Shown: positions 16,070-24,458 of the stretch, one piece after another
Position numbering within the stretch: position 1 is the first letter of the stretch
How the letters are laid out: each line of letters starts with the position of its first letter
Origin: Eubacterium sp.
Lineage (GTDB): Bacteria; Bacillota; Clostridia; Oscillospirales; Ruminococcaceae
Length of the DNA stretch: 41,906 bases
Assembly: GCA_022511265.1 (NCBI GenBank)
Contig: JAFLRX010000010.1
Span: forward strand, 28,107 to 70,012
Direction of reading: 5' to 3'
Position numbers and translations under genes: made by a program
The notes under the pieces: generated by a model
What the model was told of the DNA's origin: nothing
Databases searched by the model: none
Seen by the model: the letters and a program-made list of their open reading frames with translations, nothing else

Positions 16070-16823
16070 CGCGGGCAACGCGAATATAGTGCTCGGCGGA
16101 TTTGCCGACGATAAGCTGCAATTCATCTCGCGGCTGGACACGATAGTCTCACGGACAGAGGACCAGTATGCGGTGCTGTTAAAGGACATACTCGCGCTGT
16201 ACGGGCATACCCCCGACAACGTCAGCGGATGTATAATATCCTCGGTGGTGCCGCCTGTCACCGCGCGGTTAGAACGCGGCATAGAAAAAATATGCGGCGT
16301 CAAGCCGCTGGTGGTATTACCGGGACTGAAGACCGGGCTGAACATCAAGATAGACGACCCCTCCACGCTAGGCAGCGACCTTGTCTGCGCGGCGGTGGCT
16401 GCAAAATCCAAATACGCGCTGCCCTGCATTTTTGCCGACATAGGCACATGTCTGAAGATAGGCGCGATAGATAAAAACGGCGCGATGCTGGGCTGTGTAA
16501 TTGCCCCCGGGATAAACACCGCGTTTGAGGCGTTGGCGGAAAAGACCGCCTCGCTGCCGCTGATAGACGCGCAGCCGGTGGAAAACATCATTGGCACCAA
16601 CAGCATAGACAGTATGCGCTCAGGCGTTATCGCGGGTATGGCGTGCATGATAGACGGCATGGCAGAGCGGTTTGAGGAGATACTCGGCGCGCAGGCGACG
16701 ACGATAGCCACCGGCGACAGCGCACGGTACGTCGTGCCGCTGTGCAGACGGGAGATAGTTTCTGACCCGCACCTTGTGCTGGAAGGCTTGAATATTATTT
16801 ATAATAAGAATCAGAAAAAATAA
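16053..16823 (+). CDS. coaX: Type III pantothenate kinase
   Basis: A 256-aa protein catalysing the first step of coenzyme A synthesis. Family motifs: DAGNANIVLG (6-15, phosphate-binding, usually D-x-GNTN), GSDLVCAAVAA (107-117, with the catalytic Asp109) and ADIGTCLKIGA (128-138), then GCVIAPGINTAFEAL. Two positions differ from the common form: Leu follows Asp109 where Arg is usual, and GTCLK replaces GTATT. Both are probably tolerated variants, but they touch the active site. ATG 16053 lies inside the yfhO end after GAAAGGAA, so translation is coupled; gltX follows 15 bp later. Confidence 0.9.
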   Translation: MILTVDAGNANIVLGGFADDKLQFISRLDTIVSRTEDQYAVLLKDILALYGHTPDNVSGCIISSVVPPVTARLERGIEKICGVKPLVVLPGLKTGLNIKIDDPSTLGSDLVCAAVAAKSKYALPCIFADIGTCLKIGAIDKNGAMLGCVIAPGINTAFEALAEKTASLPLIDAQPVENIIGTNSIDSMRSGVIAGMACMIDGMAERFEEILGAQATTIATGDSARYVVPLCRREIVSDPHLVLEGLNIIYNKNQKK

Positions 16824-16838
16824 AAAGGAACGATAACT

Positions 16839-18485
16839 ATGGACAACAAACAGCTTGCCGAGCTGCTGTTCGGCGATGTAAAGACAACGGTAGATGAAAT
16901 TACGGCAAAATATCCGGCGCGCACCCTGCCCGACAAGGCAGAGGTCACCCGTTTTGCCCCCAGCCCCACCGGATACATGCATATCGGCGGACTGTATGCG
17001 GCACTGATATCCTCAAAGATCGCCAAGCAAAGCGGCGGCGTGTTCTATCTGCGCCTTGAGGACACCGATAAAAAGCGCGAGGTAGAGCGCGGCGCGGACG
17101 AGATAATCAGCTCGCTGAAAAAGTTTGGCGTAGAGTTTGACGAGGGCGCGGCCGCAGACGGCGAACCTGAAAACGGCGCATACGGTCCCTACCGCCAGAG
17201 CCACCGCCGCGAGATATACCGTGCCTTTGCCAAGGACCTTGTGGAAAAGGGACTTGCCTACCCCTGCTTTTGCAGTGCGGAAGAGCTGGACGAGATACGC
17301 AAAAAGCAAGAGGCTGAAAAGCTGGATATGGGCTATTACGGCGAGTTCGCAAGGTGCCGCAATCTGACCTATGAGGAGATAGAACAGCGGGTAAAGGGCG
17401 GCGACGAGTACGTTATCCGTCTGCGTTCTCCGGGAAATGCCGAGAACAAGATAACCTGCCGCGACGTTATCCGCGGAAATATAGAAATGCCGGAAAACAT
17501 CACCGACGTGGTACTGCTGAAAAGCGACGGCATACCCACCTATCATTATGCGCATGTGATAGATGATTTTCTGATGGGGACTACCACCGTTATCCGCGGT
17601 GACGAGTGGATAAGCTCTTATCCGATACACCATCAGCTGTTTACCGTCAGCGGGCTGAAAATGCCGCGCTATGCCCACATCGCCCCGATAATGAAATTAG
17701 ATGGCGGCGAAAACAAAAAGCGCAAGCTGAGCAAGCGCAAGGACCCCGAGGCAAGCATCAGCTATTATGCCGAGCAGGGCTATCCCGTTGAATCAGTAAT
17801 AGAGTACCTGATGACGATAGCAAGCTCCGGCTATGAGGAGTGGCGGATAAAGAACCCCGACGCCGATATATCCGAGTATAAGTTCAAGCTGGATAAGATG
17901 CCGGTCAGCGGCGCGCTGTTTGACACCGACAAGCTGAACAGCGTCAGCCGTGATGTCATCGCCAAGCTGAGCGAGCAGCAGCTGGCAGAGCTTATCACCG
18001 CGTGGGCGGCAGAGCATGACGAGACGCTGACAAAATATATAAACGACGCCCCCGAAAAGTTTGCCGACAGCATAAAGCTGTGGAAATATAACGGCAAAAA
18101 GGTAAGAAAGGACGTTGCCAAGTGGAGCGAGCTGACGGATATGTACGATTACCTGTATGTCGGCGCGCCTAAGGCCCATGACTTTGACGAAAAGATACCG
18201 CCCGAAAAGCGCAAGGAGTTTATCGACGCGTATATTGCCGCTTATGACCACAACGACGATTCGTCACAGTGGTTTGAGCGGGTAAAGCAGGTGGGCGAGC
18301 CGCTGGGCTTTTGCCCCAACATTAAAGAGTACAAGGCTGACCCCGACGCGTATGTCGGCTCGGTGGCGGACGCCTGCGGCATACTCCGCGCGGCGATAAC
18401 CGGACATCTTAACTCTCCCGACCTGTACACGATAATGCAGCTGATAGGCGAGCAGGAGACGATAGAAAGACTGAAAAAAGTGTAA
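16839..18485 (+). CDS. gltX: Glutamyl-tRNA synthetase
   Basis: A 548-aa class I synthetase, longer than the ~485-aa Bacillus enzyme because of a ~35-residue N-terminal extension and a longer C-terminal anticodon-binding part. The HIGH signature is APSPTGYMHIGG (40-51) and the KMSKS loop is KLSKR (296-300). A CxC in PCFCSAEE (142-149) with a later ARC (171-173) forms the usual zinc-knuckle region. AAAGGAA precedes ATG. It ends the yfhO-coaX-gltX run and is closed by a strong terminator. Discriminating versus Gln/Glu non-discriminating charging cannot be told from sequence alone. Confidence 0.95.
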   Translation: MDNKQLAELLFGDVKTTVDEITAKYPARTLPDKAEVTRFAPSPTGYMHIGGLYAALISSKIAKQSGGVFYLRLEDTDKKREVERGADEIISSLKKFGVEFDEGAAADGEPENGAYGPYRQSHRREIYRAFAKDLVEKGLAYPCFCSAEELDEIRKKQEAEKLDMGYYGEFARCRNLTYEEIEQRVKGGDEYVIRLRSPGNAENKITCRDVIRGNIEMPENITDVVLLKSDGIPTYHYAHVIDDFLMGTTTVIRGDEWISSYPIHHQLFTVSGLKMPRYAHIAPIMKLDGGENKKRKLSKRKDPEASISYYAEQGYPVESVIEYLMTIASSGYEEWRIKNPDADISEYKFKLDKMPVSGALFDTDKLNSVSRDVIAKLSEQQLAELITAWAAEHDETLTKYINDAPEKFADSIKLWKYNGKKVRKDVAKWSELTDMYDYLYVGAPKAHDFDEKIPPEKRKEFIDAYIAAYDHNDDSSQWFERVKQVGEPLGFCPNIKEYKADPDAYVGSVADACGILRAAITGHLNSPDLYTIMQLIGEQETIERLKKV

Positions 18486-18486
18486 T

Positions 18487-18524
18487 ATAAAAACCGTACC
18501 CGATTGATCGGGTACGGTTTTTAT
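18487..18524 (+). terminator. Terminator of gltX
   Basis: A long perfect stem (aaaaaccgtacccga with its complement, loop ttga) with flanking A and T tracts, usable in both directions. It also closes yajC on the opposite strand. Confidence 0.9.
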
Positions 18525-18537
18525 TTAGTTATAACTT

Positions 18538-18888
18538 TTAAGATTCCTGCGTATCGTGTACGGTTCTGTTTTCCGCGATACTGCTCTTGAGTATTCTTAT
18601 CTTGGTTCTGTCGCTGCCGGTCTCTATCAGCACGGTGTCCTCTTTTACGCTGAGCACACGTCCGATGATGCCGCCTGCGGTAACCACCTCATCGGCTACC
18701 TCAAGATTGTCCAGCATTTGCTTCATCTGCTTTGAACGCTTTTTCTCGGGTCTTATGATAAGGAAGTAGAATATCACTATCATAAGCACCAGCGGGATAA
18801 GCATTACAAGCATGCTGGCGGGGCTTGCGTCTCCGGCTGCGCCGGTGGCGGTCTGACCGCTTGATAAAATTGTAATTAAATCTGTCAT
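18538..18888 (-). CDS. yajC: Preprotein translocase accessory subunit YajC
   Basis: A 116-aa protein with one N-terminal membrane helix (about 25-46), the YajC signature FYFLIIRPEKKR, and a cytosolic part with LEVADEVVTAGGIIGRV. YajC associates with SecDF. I chose ATG 18888 because AAAGGAAA is placed correctly before it; the longer frame to 18927 lacks a ribosome binding site. It has its own promoter, and the usual neighbours (tgt, queA, secDF) are absent here. Confidence 0.92.
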   Translation of the reverse strand: MTDLITILSSGQTATGAAGDASPASMLVMLIPLVLMIVIFYFLIIRPEKKRSKQMKQMLDNLEVADEVVTAGGIIGRVLSVKEDTVLIETGSDRTKIRILKSSIAENRTVHDTQES

Positions 18889-18947
18889 TTTTATTTTCCT
18901 TTCTTTCAAAGCGGGTATATCTCCCACTGTATTTAGCTGTCTTTATA

Positions 18948-18976
18948 AGTATAACATATTACTGCTGTGATGTCAA
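18948..18976 (-). promoter_or_regulatory. SigA promoter of yajC
   Basis: Minus strand: TTGACA (18971-18976), 17-bp spacer, TATACT (18948-18953), placed directly after the stop of the upstream gene. Confidence 0.8.
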
Positions 18977-18988
18977 ATGTTCGTATGC

Positions 18989-20197
18989 CTAACCTACCAT
19001 CACCGTATCAATACCCACACCTTGTACAATGCTCTGCATAAGGTCGGCGTCGCTGATATTGCCGCTTATACGTATGCCTATCTCGGTGCTGCCTGTTATC
19101 TTCTTTATCTCACCGATAAGCTGCGGTATCGCGCTCTGCGGGTTTTTGTTGACCTTGATTTCATTTTTGCCTGCGGTAACGGACGTGCCGAACAGCGCGG
19201 TGTCTATATTTATTATTACCTTGCAGCCCGCCGCCTTGCCTATGCTCTGCCATACCTCCGCGGTGCCGTCATAGTCGGTGACTGATGCCGCCAGCAGGTC
19301 TGCCGCGTCTATCTCGGCGTAGGACTGCGCACCCTTTGCGCCTGCGGCGCATGCCGCCAATACCTCGGCCAGACGGTCGCTTCTGTCCGCCGCCCTTACG
19401 TTGGACGGCAGCAGATTATAGTCGTAGGCTCTGAAATTGGGATACATGGTGTTTTGCAGCAGAATTACCTCAAAGCCCGCGCCTGCTATCTCGGCGGTCA
19501 GCTCGGCGAAATACTCGCCTGTCTCGCTTACCAGCGGGCTGGTCCACGGCTTGCCGCCGCGGTCTATGGAGTTATCCAGCCACATCCACCCCTCGGTCGC
19601 GCGATAGCTGGATTTGCTTATCAGGTGGGGTGTGGTGCGGTCTAACAGTGTGTTGAACGCCGCCGCGGGTTTTACGCCCGCCTCGTTGCAGGCGGAGACT
19701 ATCTGCTGTAACGTCAGCTTGCCTATCAGGGCATAATCCTCCTGCGCGGTCTTTACGGTGGATTTATACAACAGCTCGCCGTCCTCGTTCTTGAGGGTGA
19801 ATACTACCGTGGTGCAGCTGTCCTTTACCGAATCGAGATAATTTTTCAGTGCCTGTGCGGAATCAAGCGCGATGAGCGGTGCGACCAGCGTCACTTCCTG
19901 TACCTCGTCGGGCGTGCTTTCCACCGGCTCGTCGGTCTCCGGCGGCTGAGAGCTGTCAGAGCTCTCGCTGTCAACCGACACCGGCGGGGTCCATACCGGC
20001 TCGCTCTCCTGCGAGCTGCTCTCCGCCCGCTCGTTAAAGAAGTTTATCACCGCCGGCGCAACGGAATATCCTAAAAATATCAGCGCGCCCACAATGATAA
20101 TGAGTAAAACAGCCTCCGCGACTTTTCTTCCGGTGCTTTTGCGTTTTTTATATAGATTTTTGTGATTGCGTTTTATTTTGATGCCTTTGCGTCTCAT
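18989..20197 (-). CDS. Membrane-anchored putative glycoside hydrolase (DUF4015-like)
   Basis: A 402-aa protein with a strongly basic cytosolic start, one membrane helix (about 25-47), a Ser/Glu/Pro-rich linker (about 58-100) and an extracytoplasmic domain. The domain pattern, with FTLKNEDGELLYKS, a conserved-looking GWMWLDNS segment, and a TSPLVSETGEYFAEL stretch before GFEVILLQNTMYPNF, resembles the TIM-barrel putative glycoside hydrolases of the DUF4015 type. Expected carboxylate catalysts cannot be assigned with confidence. It lies 25 bp after rnfA on the same strand, so it is likely cotranscribed with the Rnf genes. Confidence 0.6.
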   Translation of the reverse strand: MRRKGIKIKRNHKNLYKKRKSTGRKVAEAVLLIIIVGALIFLGYSVAPAVINFFNERAESSSQESEPVWTPPVSVDSESSDSSQPPETDEPVESTPDEVQEVTLVAPLIALDSAQALKNYLDSVKDSCTTVVFTLKNEDGELLYKSTVKTAQEDYALIGKLTLQQIVSACNEAGVKPAAAFNTLLDRTTPHLISKSSYRATEGWMWLDNSIDRGGKPWTSPLVSETGEYFAELTAEIAGAGFEVILLQNTMYPNFRAYDYNLLPSNVRAADRSDRLAEVLAACAAGAKGAQSYAEIDAADLLAASVTDYDGTAEVWQSIGKAAGCKVIINIDTALFGTSVTAGKNEIKVNKNPQSAIPQLIGEIKKITGSTEIGIRISGNISDADLMQSIVQGVGIDTVMVG

Positions 20198-20222
20198 TGT
20201 GCAGATGTCTCCTTAAATATTT

Positions 20223-20816
20223 TTATGCGCTCGTGTTATACCCGGTAAGCGCGTAGAATGCCAATGACAGTATACCCACAAACACCAGCATTATCGGCAT
20301 ACCGCGAAATGCCGCAGGCACCAGCGGAGAGTTAAGGCGGTCGTTGGCGATATGCAGAAAGAACACCGCAATCATAAAGCCCGCCGAAATTCCCACGCTA
20401 AAGCCTATGTACTCTATCAGGCTGCCGTGATATACCTCGTTCAAAAACAGCGCGCCCAGCACCGCGGCGTTGAACACCGACAGATGAACGTACTTTCTTA
20501 TATTCTTGAACAGCTTGGGCATAAATCTCCAGATAAGCAGGAGACTGCCCGTATATACTACGCTGATTATACCCATATATATCAGCGGCATTACTATATG
20601 ATACCATACCTCATCGCCCAAGGCGCTGTCTATCCAATAGGTGATAAAGCTGGATACGACGGTGACGTACAGTATGCCCAGCCCCAGCCCTATCATATTT
20701 CCGACCTTGCGCGAGGCGTAGAACGCCACGCTGGTGCCCAGCGCGCGGGCAAATATAGCGTTTTCCACGAACATCGCCGCCATCGCGGTGACGATAAACG
20801 CTGTCAGCGTCTCCAT
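20223..20816 (-). CDS. rnfA: RnfA-like subunit (Rnf/Nqr membrane family), divergent
   Basis: A 197-aa protein with six membrane helices in the RnfA/RnfE (NqrE/NqrD) inverted-topology family. The N-terminal half ENAIFARALGTSVAF corresponds to the usual NNFVLxQFLGxCPFL, but the Cys that helps ligate the intramembrane iron-sulfur centre in typical RnfA is not seen there. The central VHLSVFNAAVLGALFL matches the second half, where ITTNCAVLG is typical; again Cys is replaced. RnfA normally forms the Na+/H+-translocating core with RnfE and RnfD. Here it follows rnfE, with a GGAATTGTGAATT repeat remnant between them. It is clearly family-related, but function is uncertain. Confidence 0.7.
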   Translation of the reverse strand: METLTAFIVTAMAAMFVENAIFARALGTSVAFYASRKVGNMIGLGLGILYVTVVSSFITYWIDSALGDEVWYHIVMPLIYMGIISVVYTGSLLLIWRFMPKLFKNIRKYVHLSVFNAAVLGALFLNEVYHGSLIEYIGFSVGISAGFMIAVFFLHIANDRLNSPLVPAAFRGMPIMLVFVGILSLAFYALTGYNTSA

Positions 20817-20854
20817 ACGACCGTCCCCTTTCTTTTAATTCGGAATTGTGAATT

Positions 20855-21529
20855 TTACTGTTTATTTTTAAGTTCTTCCATTTGCTTTATCCGGCGATTT
20901 CTGGCGAAGTTATAGAACGCGCGGAACGCGCCCGCCATTATTCCCACCATTATAAATCCGCCGAACGGCGCCTCAAACGCGGTGACGTTAAGCTCTGCCA
21001 GTTTTGTGCCACCGATGCTGCCGACGGTTATCAACTCTCTCAGCGCGCCGACCGCGGTGCATACCGCGCCGAAGCCCACCGTAAAGAAAAACACGTCTAT
21101 CATCATCTCGCCGCGCTTTCTTAAATAAAAGCGGCTCTCCGTCTTGGAGAATATCAGCGAGTTGGTTATCAGCAGCGGCATATATATTCCCAGCAGCTCT
21201 ACGGTGCGGGGGAATATATTTTCCAGCATTATCACCGTCGGGATATAAATTATCGAGCCGACCAGCGCGAACATTATTACCCTCAGCGTATACACTATCT
21301 TTTTAGGCACGAACGAGCAGAAAAATATCGTCAGCATCGAAATGACCGTAAACGCTATCGCCAGCACCGCACCCTTTTTCAAATTAGTCGCGGCAATTAC
21401 CACCGGCGCGGTAACGATGCCGGTCATAAGCACGACGTTTTGCTTTGCCAGTCCGTCCAGCAGACTGCGGTTAAGCTTAAATGTCTTCTTCTCTTTCAGC
21501 TTCTTCAGCTGGGGTGTCTGCTGTGCCAC
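20855..21529 (-). CDS. rnfE: RnfE-like subunit (Rnf/Nqr membrane family), divergent
   Basis: A 224-aa polytopic protein. RnfE features include the NxxxxxGI start of the first helix (KQNVVLMTGIVTAPVVIA, usually ENPVxVQxLGxCPxLAVT), the central YMPLLITNSLIF (usually PLIxxNCxI) and ALRELITVGSIGG near the loop typical of RnfE (RELLGxG). As in the RnfA-like protein, the two cysteines of the canonical motifs are not present. The GTG at 21529 overlaps the rnfD end by 53 bp; the real start may be a few codons later (for instance a CTG near the LNRSLLDG segment). Confidence 0.7.
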   Translation of the reverse strand: MAQQTPQLKKLKEKKTFKLNRSLLDGLAKQNVVLMTGIVTAPVVIAATNLKKGAVLAIAFTVISMLTIFFCSFVPKKIVYTLRVIMFALVGSIIYIPTVIMLENIFPRTVELLGIYMPLLITNSLIFSKTESRFYLRKRGEMMIDVFFFTVGFGAVCTAVGALRELITVGSIGGTKLAELNVTAFEAPFGGFIMVGIMAGAFRAFYNFARNRRIKQMEELKNKQ

Positions 21530-22751
21530 TGTCGCTCGCCTGCCTTTCCTTACCCGCGAAACGTTTTCGGAAAAACTCCGCGGCGTCCTTTAGACTGAAT
21601 ACCTTTTTGCGTTTTACCTTTGTTACCCTGCTGTCTATCGCCGGCATATTATAATTTACCGGCTCGATGATTATCTCCTGCGTGTCGGTCAGCTCGGGCG
21701 TTTTGCCCTGCTTTACGCTCTTAGAGATACGCTCGTACGAGCTGAGGTTTTCTTTAAGATATACCGCCAGCCGTTTTATACCTGTTATTATATTGAACCA
21801 CAACCGGTCAAGATACAGTGACAGCGCGTTCACCACCAGCAGTGAGAACACGAACACGCCCTCTATCTGTGCGGTCTGCCTGAATATCGTGGTTATCAGC
21901 CCGAGCAGCACCCCGTACAGCAGCCGTCCGCCGCCTGTCAGCGGTAGCGTCTGCGGGTCGTTGGCAAGGAAAATAAAGCCGAATAATGTAAACCCGCTGA
22001 TAAACAGGAACACTACTTCCTCGCCCGACGGGTTGATAAGATAGGTCATGCCTGCCATTACGCCAATGCCGCCCACCGTCGCAGACAGCGAGATGCTCCT
22101 GCGGCAGATAAGGCATATCGCGCTGACTGCCAGTATCAGTATATGGGTGGTGCCCATCGGTCCGGAGAAATTGCCCATAAGTATCTCCAGCGGAGACAGC
22201 GCGGGCATTGCGCCGGTCTTTATAAAATAGCTTTCTATCCCGTTTGCCAGTACCGCGCCGCTTGTATCAAACAGCTCCAGACCCGCCGGAGAGGACGGAT
22301 ACAGCAGCACCTGCTGAGGATAACACATTATCAAAAACGCGATAGAAACCGCGGCGGGGTTAAATATATAATTATCCTTTCCGCCGAAAATATGCTTGAC
22401 CGTTATCGCCAGCACCGAACCCAGCGCAACTACATAGTAAGGCACGCTGGCAGGCAGCATCAGCGACAGGGCCAGTCCGTACGCCACCGTTGACCAGTCG
22501 CGGATACCGTATTCCTTTTTCGACAAAAAGCAGCCTATCATATCGGTAAGTATACAGCATACCACCGACACCGCGCATACCATCAGCGACCGCACACCGT
22601 ATCGGCAGAATGCCATAACGGTAACAGCCAGCATAAATAATATCTGGTCGCCGTATATGCTGCGCGGCTTGCGCAGCTTTTTACGCGCCGCCTCTGTCGT
22701 CATCAGAAACGGTGCGTCATCTATTTTTTTAAGAAGCTCGTCGTTTGTCAT
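21477..22751 (-). CDS. rnfD: RnfD-like subunit with altered flavinylation site
   Basis: A 424-aa protein with about ten membrane helices and a ~100-residue acidic/basic C-terminal extension. RnfD/NqrB family motifs: GGKDNYIFNPAAVS (123-136), ANDPQTLPLTGGGRLLYG (263-280). In RnfD the FMN-accepting Thr lies in an SGAT motif before PL; the matching segment here reads DTSGAVLA (162-169), so Val167 replaces Thr. It precedes overlapping rnfE and rnfA, while rnfC, rnfG and rnfB are absent. ATG 22751 follows AAGGAAGGGG. Classification is firm; covalent FMN is doubtful and electron transfer by this set is unproven. Confidence 0.82.
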   Translation of the reverse strand: MTNDELLKKIDDAPFLMTTEAARKKLRKPRSIYGDQILFMLAVTVMAFCRYGVRSLMVCAVSVVCCILTDMIGCFLSKKEYGIRDWSTVAYGLALSLMLPASVPYYVVALGSVLAITVKHIFGGKDNYIFNPAAVSIAFLIMCYPQQVLLYPSSPAGLELFDTSGAVLANGIESYFIKTGAMPALSPLEILMGNFSGPMGTTHILILAVSAICLICRRSISLSATVGGIGVMAGMTYLINPSGEEVVFLFISGFTLFGFIFLANDPQTLPLTGGGRLLYGVLLGLITTIFRQTAQIEGVFVFSLLVVNALSLYLDRLWFNIITGIKRLAVYLKENLSSYERISKSVKQGKTPELTDTQEIIIEPVNYNMPAIDSRVTKVKRKKVFSLKDAAEFFRKRFAGKERQASDSGTADTPAEEAEREEDI

Positions 22752-22780
22752 CGAAAAACTTCCCCTTCCTTATGCGGAGG

Positions 22781-23431
22781 TTAAGCTTGCCTTAACGCAT
22801 CCGCCGCCTTTTTCATGTCCTCTGCCCCAAACAGATATGTACCCGCCACCAGCACATCGGCACCCGCCGATTTTACGACCTTTGCGGTGGCGGCGTTTAT
22901 TCCGCCGTCTACCTCTATCTTTATATCAATGTTGTTTTCATTGCAAAATTCGCACAGCACCCGCACCTTTTCGGCGCACTCCGTGCGAAAGCTCTGTCCG
23001 CCGTAGCCCGGCTCGACAGTCATCACCAGCACCATATCGCACAGCGGCAGGTATTCGTACACTTGCTCGACCGGCGTGTCCGGCTTTACCGACAGTCCCG
23101 CAGACATACCCAGCCGCCTTATCTCGGCAAGATTTGCGGCGGTGTCGCCGCCGCTCTCGATATGTATCGTCAACATATCGCTGCCCGCCTTTGCAAACAG
23201 CGGGATAAGCCGCGTCGGGTCTGCCACCATAAGGTGGGTGTCGAAATACAGCCTGCTTATCGGACGAAGCGCCTTGACAACATTGTTGCCGTAGGTAATG
23301 TTATCCACAAATACGCCGTCCATAACATCTATATGCAGCCACTCTATACCCGCCAAGGCAGTCCGCGCCAGCTCGTCCGAGAGCCGGGATAAATCGCTTG
23401 CCAGCATGGAAGCGGAAATGATAACATCCAT
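22781..23431 (-). CDS. rpe: Ribulose-phosphate 3-epimerase
   Basis: A 217-aa TIM barrel interconverting ribulose 5-phosphate and xylulose 5-phosphate. Motifs: HIDVMDGVFV, DTHLMV, MTVEPGYGGQSF and EVDGGI, with the metal-binding His and Asp residues present. I chose ATG 23431: the longer frame to 23506 would begin inside the promoter and adds an unrelated Cys-rich leader. It is 30 bp upstream of rnfD on the same strand and may drive that operon. Confidence 0.94.
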   Translation of the reverse strand: MDVIISASMLASDLSRLSDELARTALAGIEWLHIDVMDGVFVDNITYGNNVVKALRPISRLYFDTHLMVADPTRLIPLFAKAGSDMLTIHIESGGDTAANLAEIRRLGMSAGLSVKPDTPVEQVYEYLPLCDMVLVMTVEPGYGGQSFRTECAEKVRVLCEFCNENNIDIKIEVDGGINAATAKVVKSAGADVLVAGTYLFGAEDMKKAADALRQA

Positions 23432-23477
23432 CTTTCTTTCGTCCTTTTCTTTATTCAGAGCGTATTTATACATTATA

Positions 23478-23506
23478 ATGATACAACATAACGGACAATT
23501 CGTCAA
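23478..23506 (-). promoter_or_regulatory. Probable SigA promoter of rpe (and the Rnf genes)
   Basis: Minus strand: TTGACG (23501-23506), 17-bp spacer, TATCAT (23478-23483); a TATAAT three bases on gives poorer spacing. Confidence 0.65.
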
Positions 23507-23700
23507 GTAATCTCGGAAGAATTTTGCGCTTTTTCTGCCTATTTTACAAAAAAGACGGCGGATTTTACCTAAAAGTTAGACAAAGTTTGTGCTGCCAAAA
23601 TGCGTAATTAAAAATTGCGCGTATAAATCCCCAAAAACTGTTAAAAATAACCCTAAGTAAAGGTGTAAGACACCTGCAAACCCATGAAAGGAAGATAATC

Positions 23701-24429
23701 ATGAAAAAAATAAAATTTGCCGCCTTTAAGAGCTTTATGAAAGGCAGAGGGTTCATCGGCGCGCTGTGTCTCAGCGTGGTTGCGGTCGCTATCGCAACAT
23801 ATGTCGCATACGACAGCACCCTGCGTGAAATAACCTCTCAGCAGAGCTTTAACACCGAGCAGGTAAACAACCCGGTATCTGGCGTCCCGAAAGAGGAAAG
23901 CAGCACCGACGAGACGTCTGAGGACAAAGACGCCGTGATACAGGACAACAGCAGCGACACCTCTGACAATAAGGACAGCGTACCCCCGCCTGAGGACGAG
24001 CCGACCAATAACTTTATCAGCACTCCGTCCGCGCGGATGATGCCGGTAGAGGGAGAGATAATCAACCCCTACAGCGGCGGCGAGCTGGTAAAGAGCGAGA
24101 CGCTGGGTGTATGGAAGACCCATGACGGAATAGACATTGCCTGTGATGAGGGCAGCTCGGTAAAGGCTGCCGCAGCAGGTAAGGTCACCCAGATACGCAA
24201 CGACCCACTGTGGGGCGTGTGTGTGGTGATAGACCACTATGACGGTTATCAAGGCTTTTATTACGGGCTGGACAAGCAGCTGGAGGTAAACGAGCAGCAG
24301 GAGATAGACGCGGGCGAGATTATCGGCAAGACCGCCCCGTTTGACTGCGAGTCAAAGCTGCCGCCGCACCTGCACTTCGGCATGAAGTTCAGCGACAAGT
24401 GGATAGACCCGGCAGAGTTTATTGGATAG
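23701..24429 (+). CDS. SpoIIQ-like LytM/M23 peptidase-domain protein
   Basis: A 242-aa protein with a basic start, one membrane helix (about 18-36), a Ser/Asp/Glu-rich linker (about 55-105) and a C-terminal LytM domain (about 118-241). The zinc ligands of an active M23 enzyme are present: THDGIDIA gives His141 and Asp145, and HLHFG gives His223 and His225. The domain size and the segments VWKTHDGID and NDPLWGVCVVIDH resemble SpoIIQ, the forespore partner of SpoIIIAH in engulfment; clostridial SpoIIQ proteins keep the zinc site, unlike Bacillus. No other sporulation gene is in the window, so a vegetative endopeptidase is possible. A GGAAG ribosome binding site precedes ATG. Confidence 0.75.
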   Translation: MKKIKFAAFKSFMKGRGFIGALCLSVVAVAIATYVAYDSTLREITSQQSFNTEQVNNPVSGVPKEESSTDETSEDKDAVIQDNSSDTSDNKDSVPPPEDEPTNNFISTPSARMMPVEGEIINPYSGGELVKSETLGVWKTHDGIDIACDEGSSVKAAAAGKVTQIRNDPLWGVCVVIDHYDGYQGFYYGLDKQLEVNEQQEIDAGEIIGKTAPFDCESKLPPHLHFGMKFSDKWIDPAEFIG

Positions 24430-24430
24430 A

Positions 24431-24458
24431 AAAATCGCCCCGTGTGGGGCGATTTTTT
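24431..24458. terminator. Bidirectional terminator between the M23 gene and atpC
   Basis: An 11-bp perfect stem (aaaatcgcccc with ggggcgatttt, loop gtgt), A-rich before and T-rich after, sits between two convergent stop codons. Confidence 0.9.
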
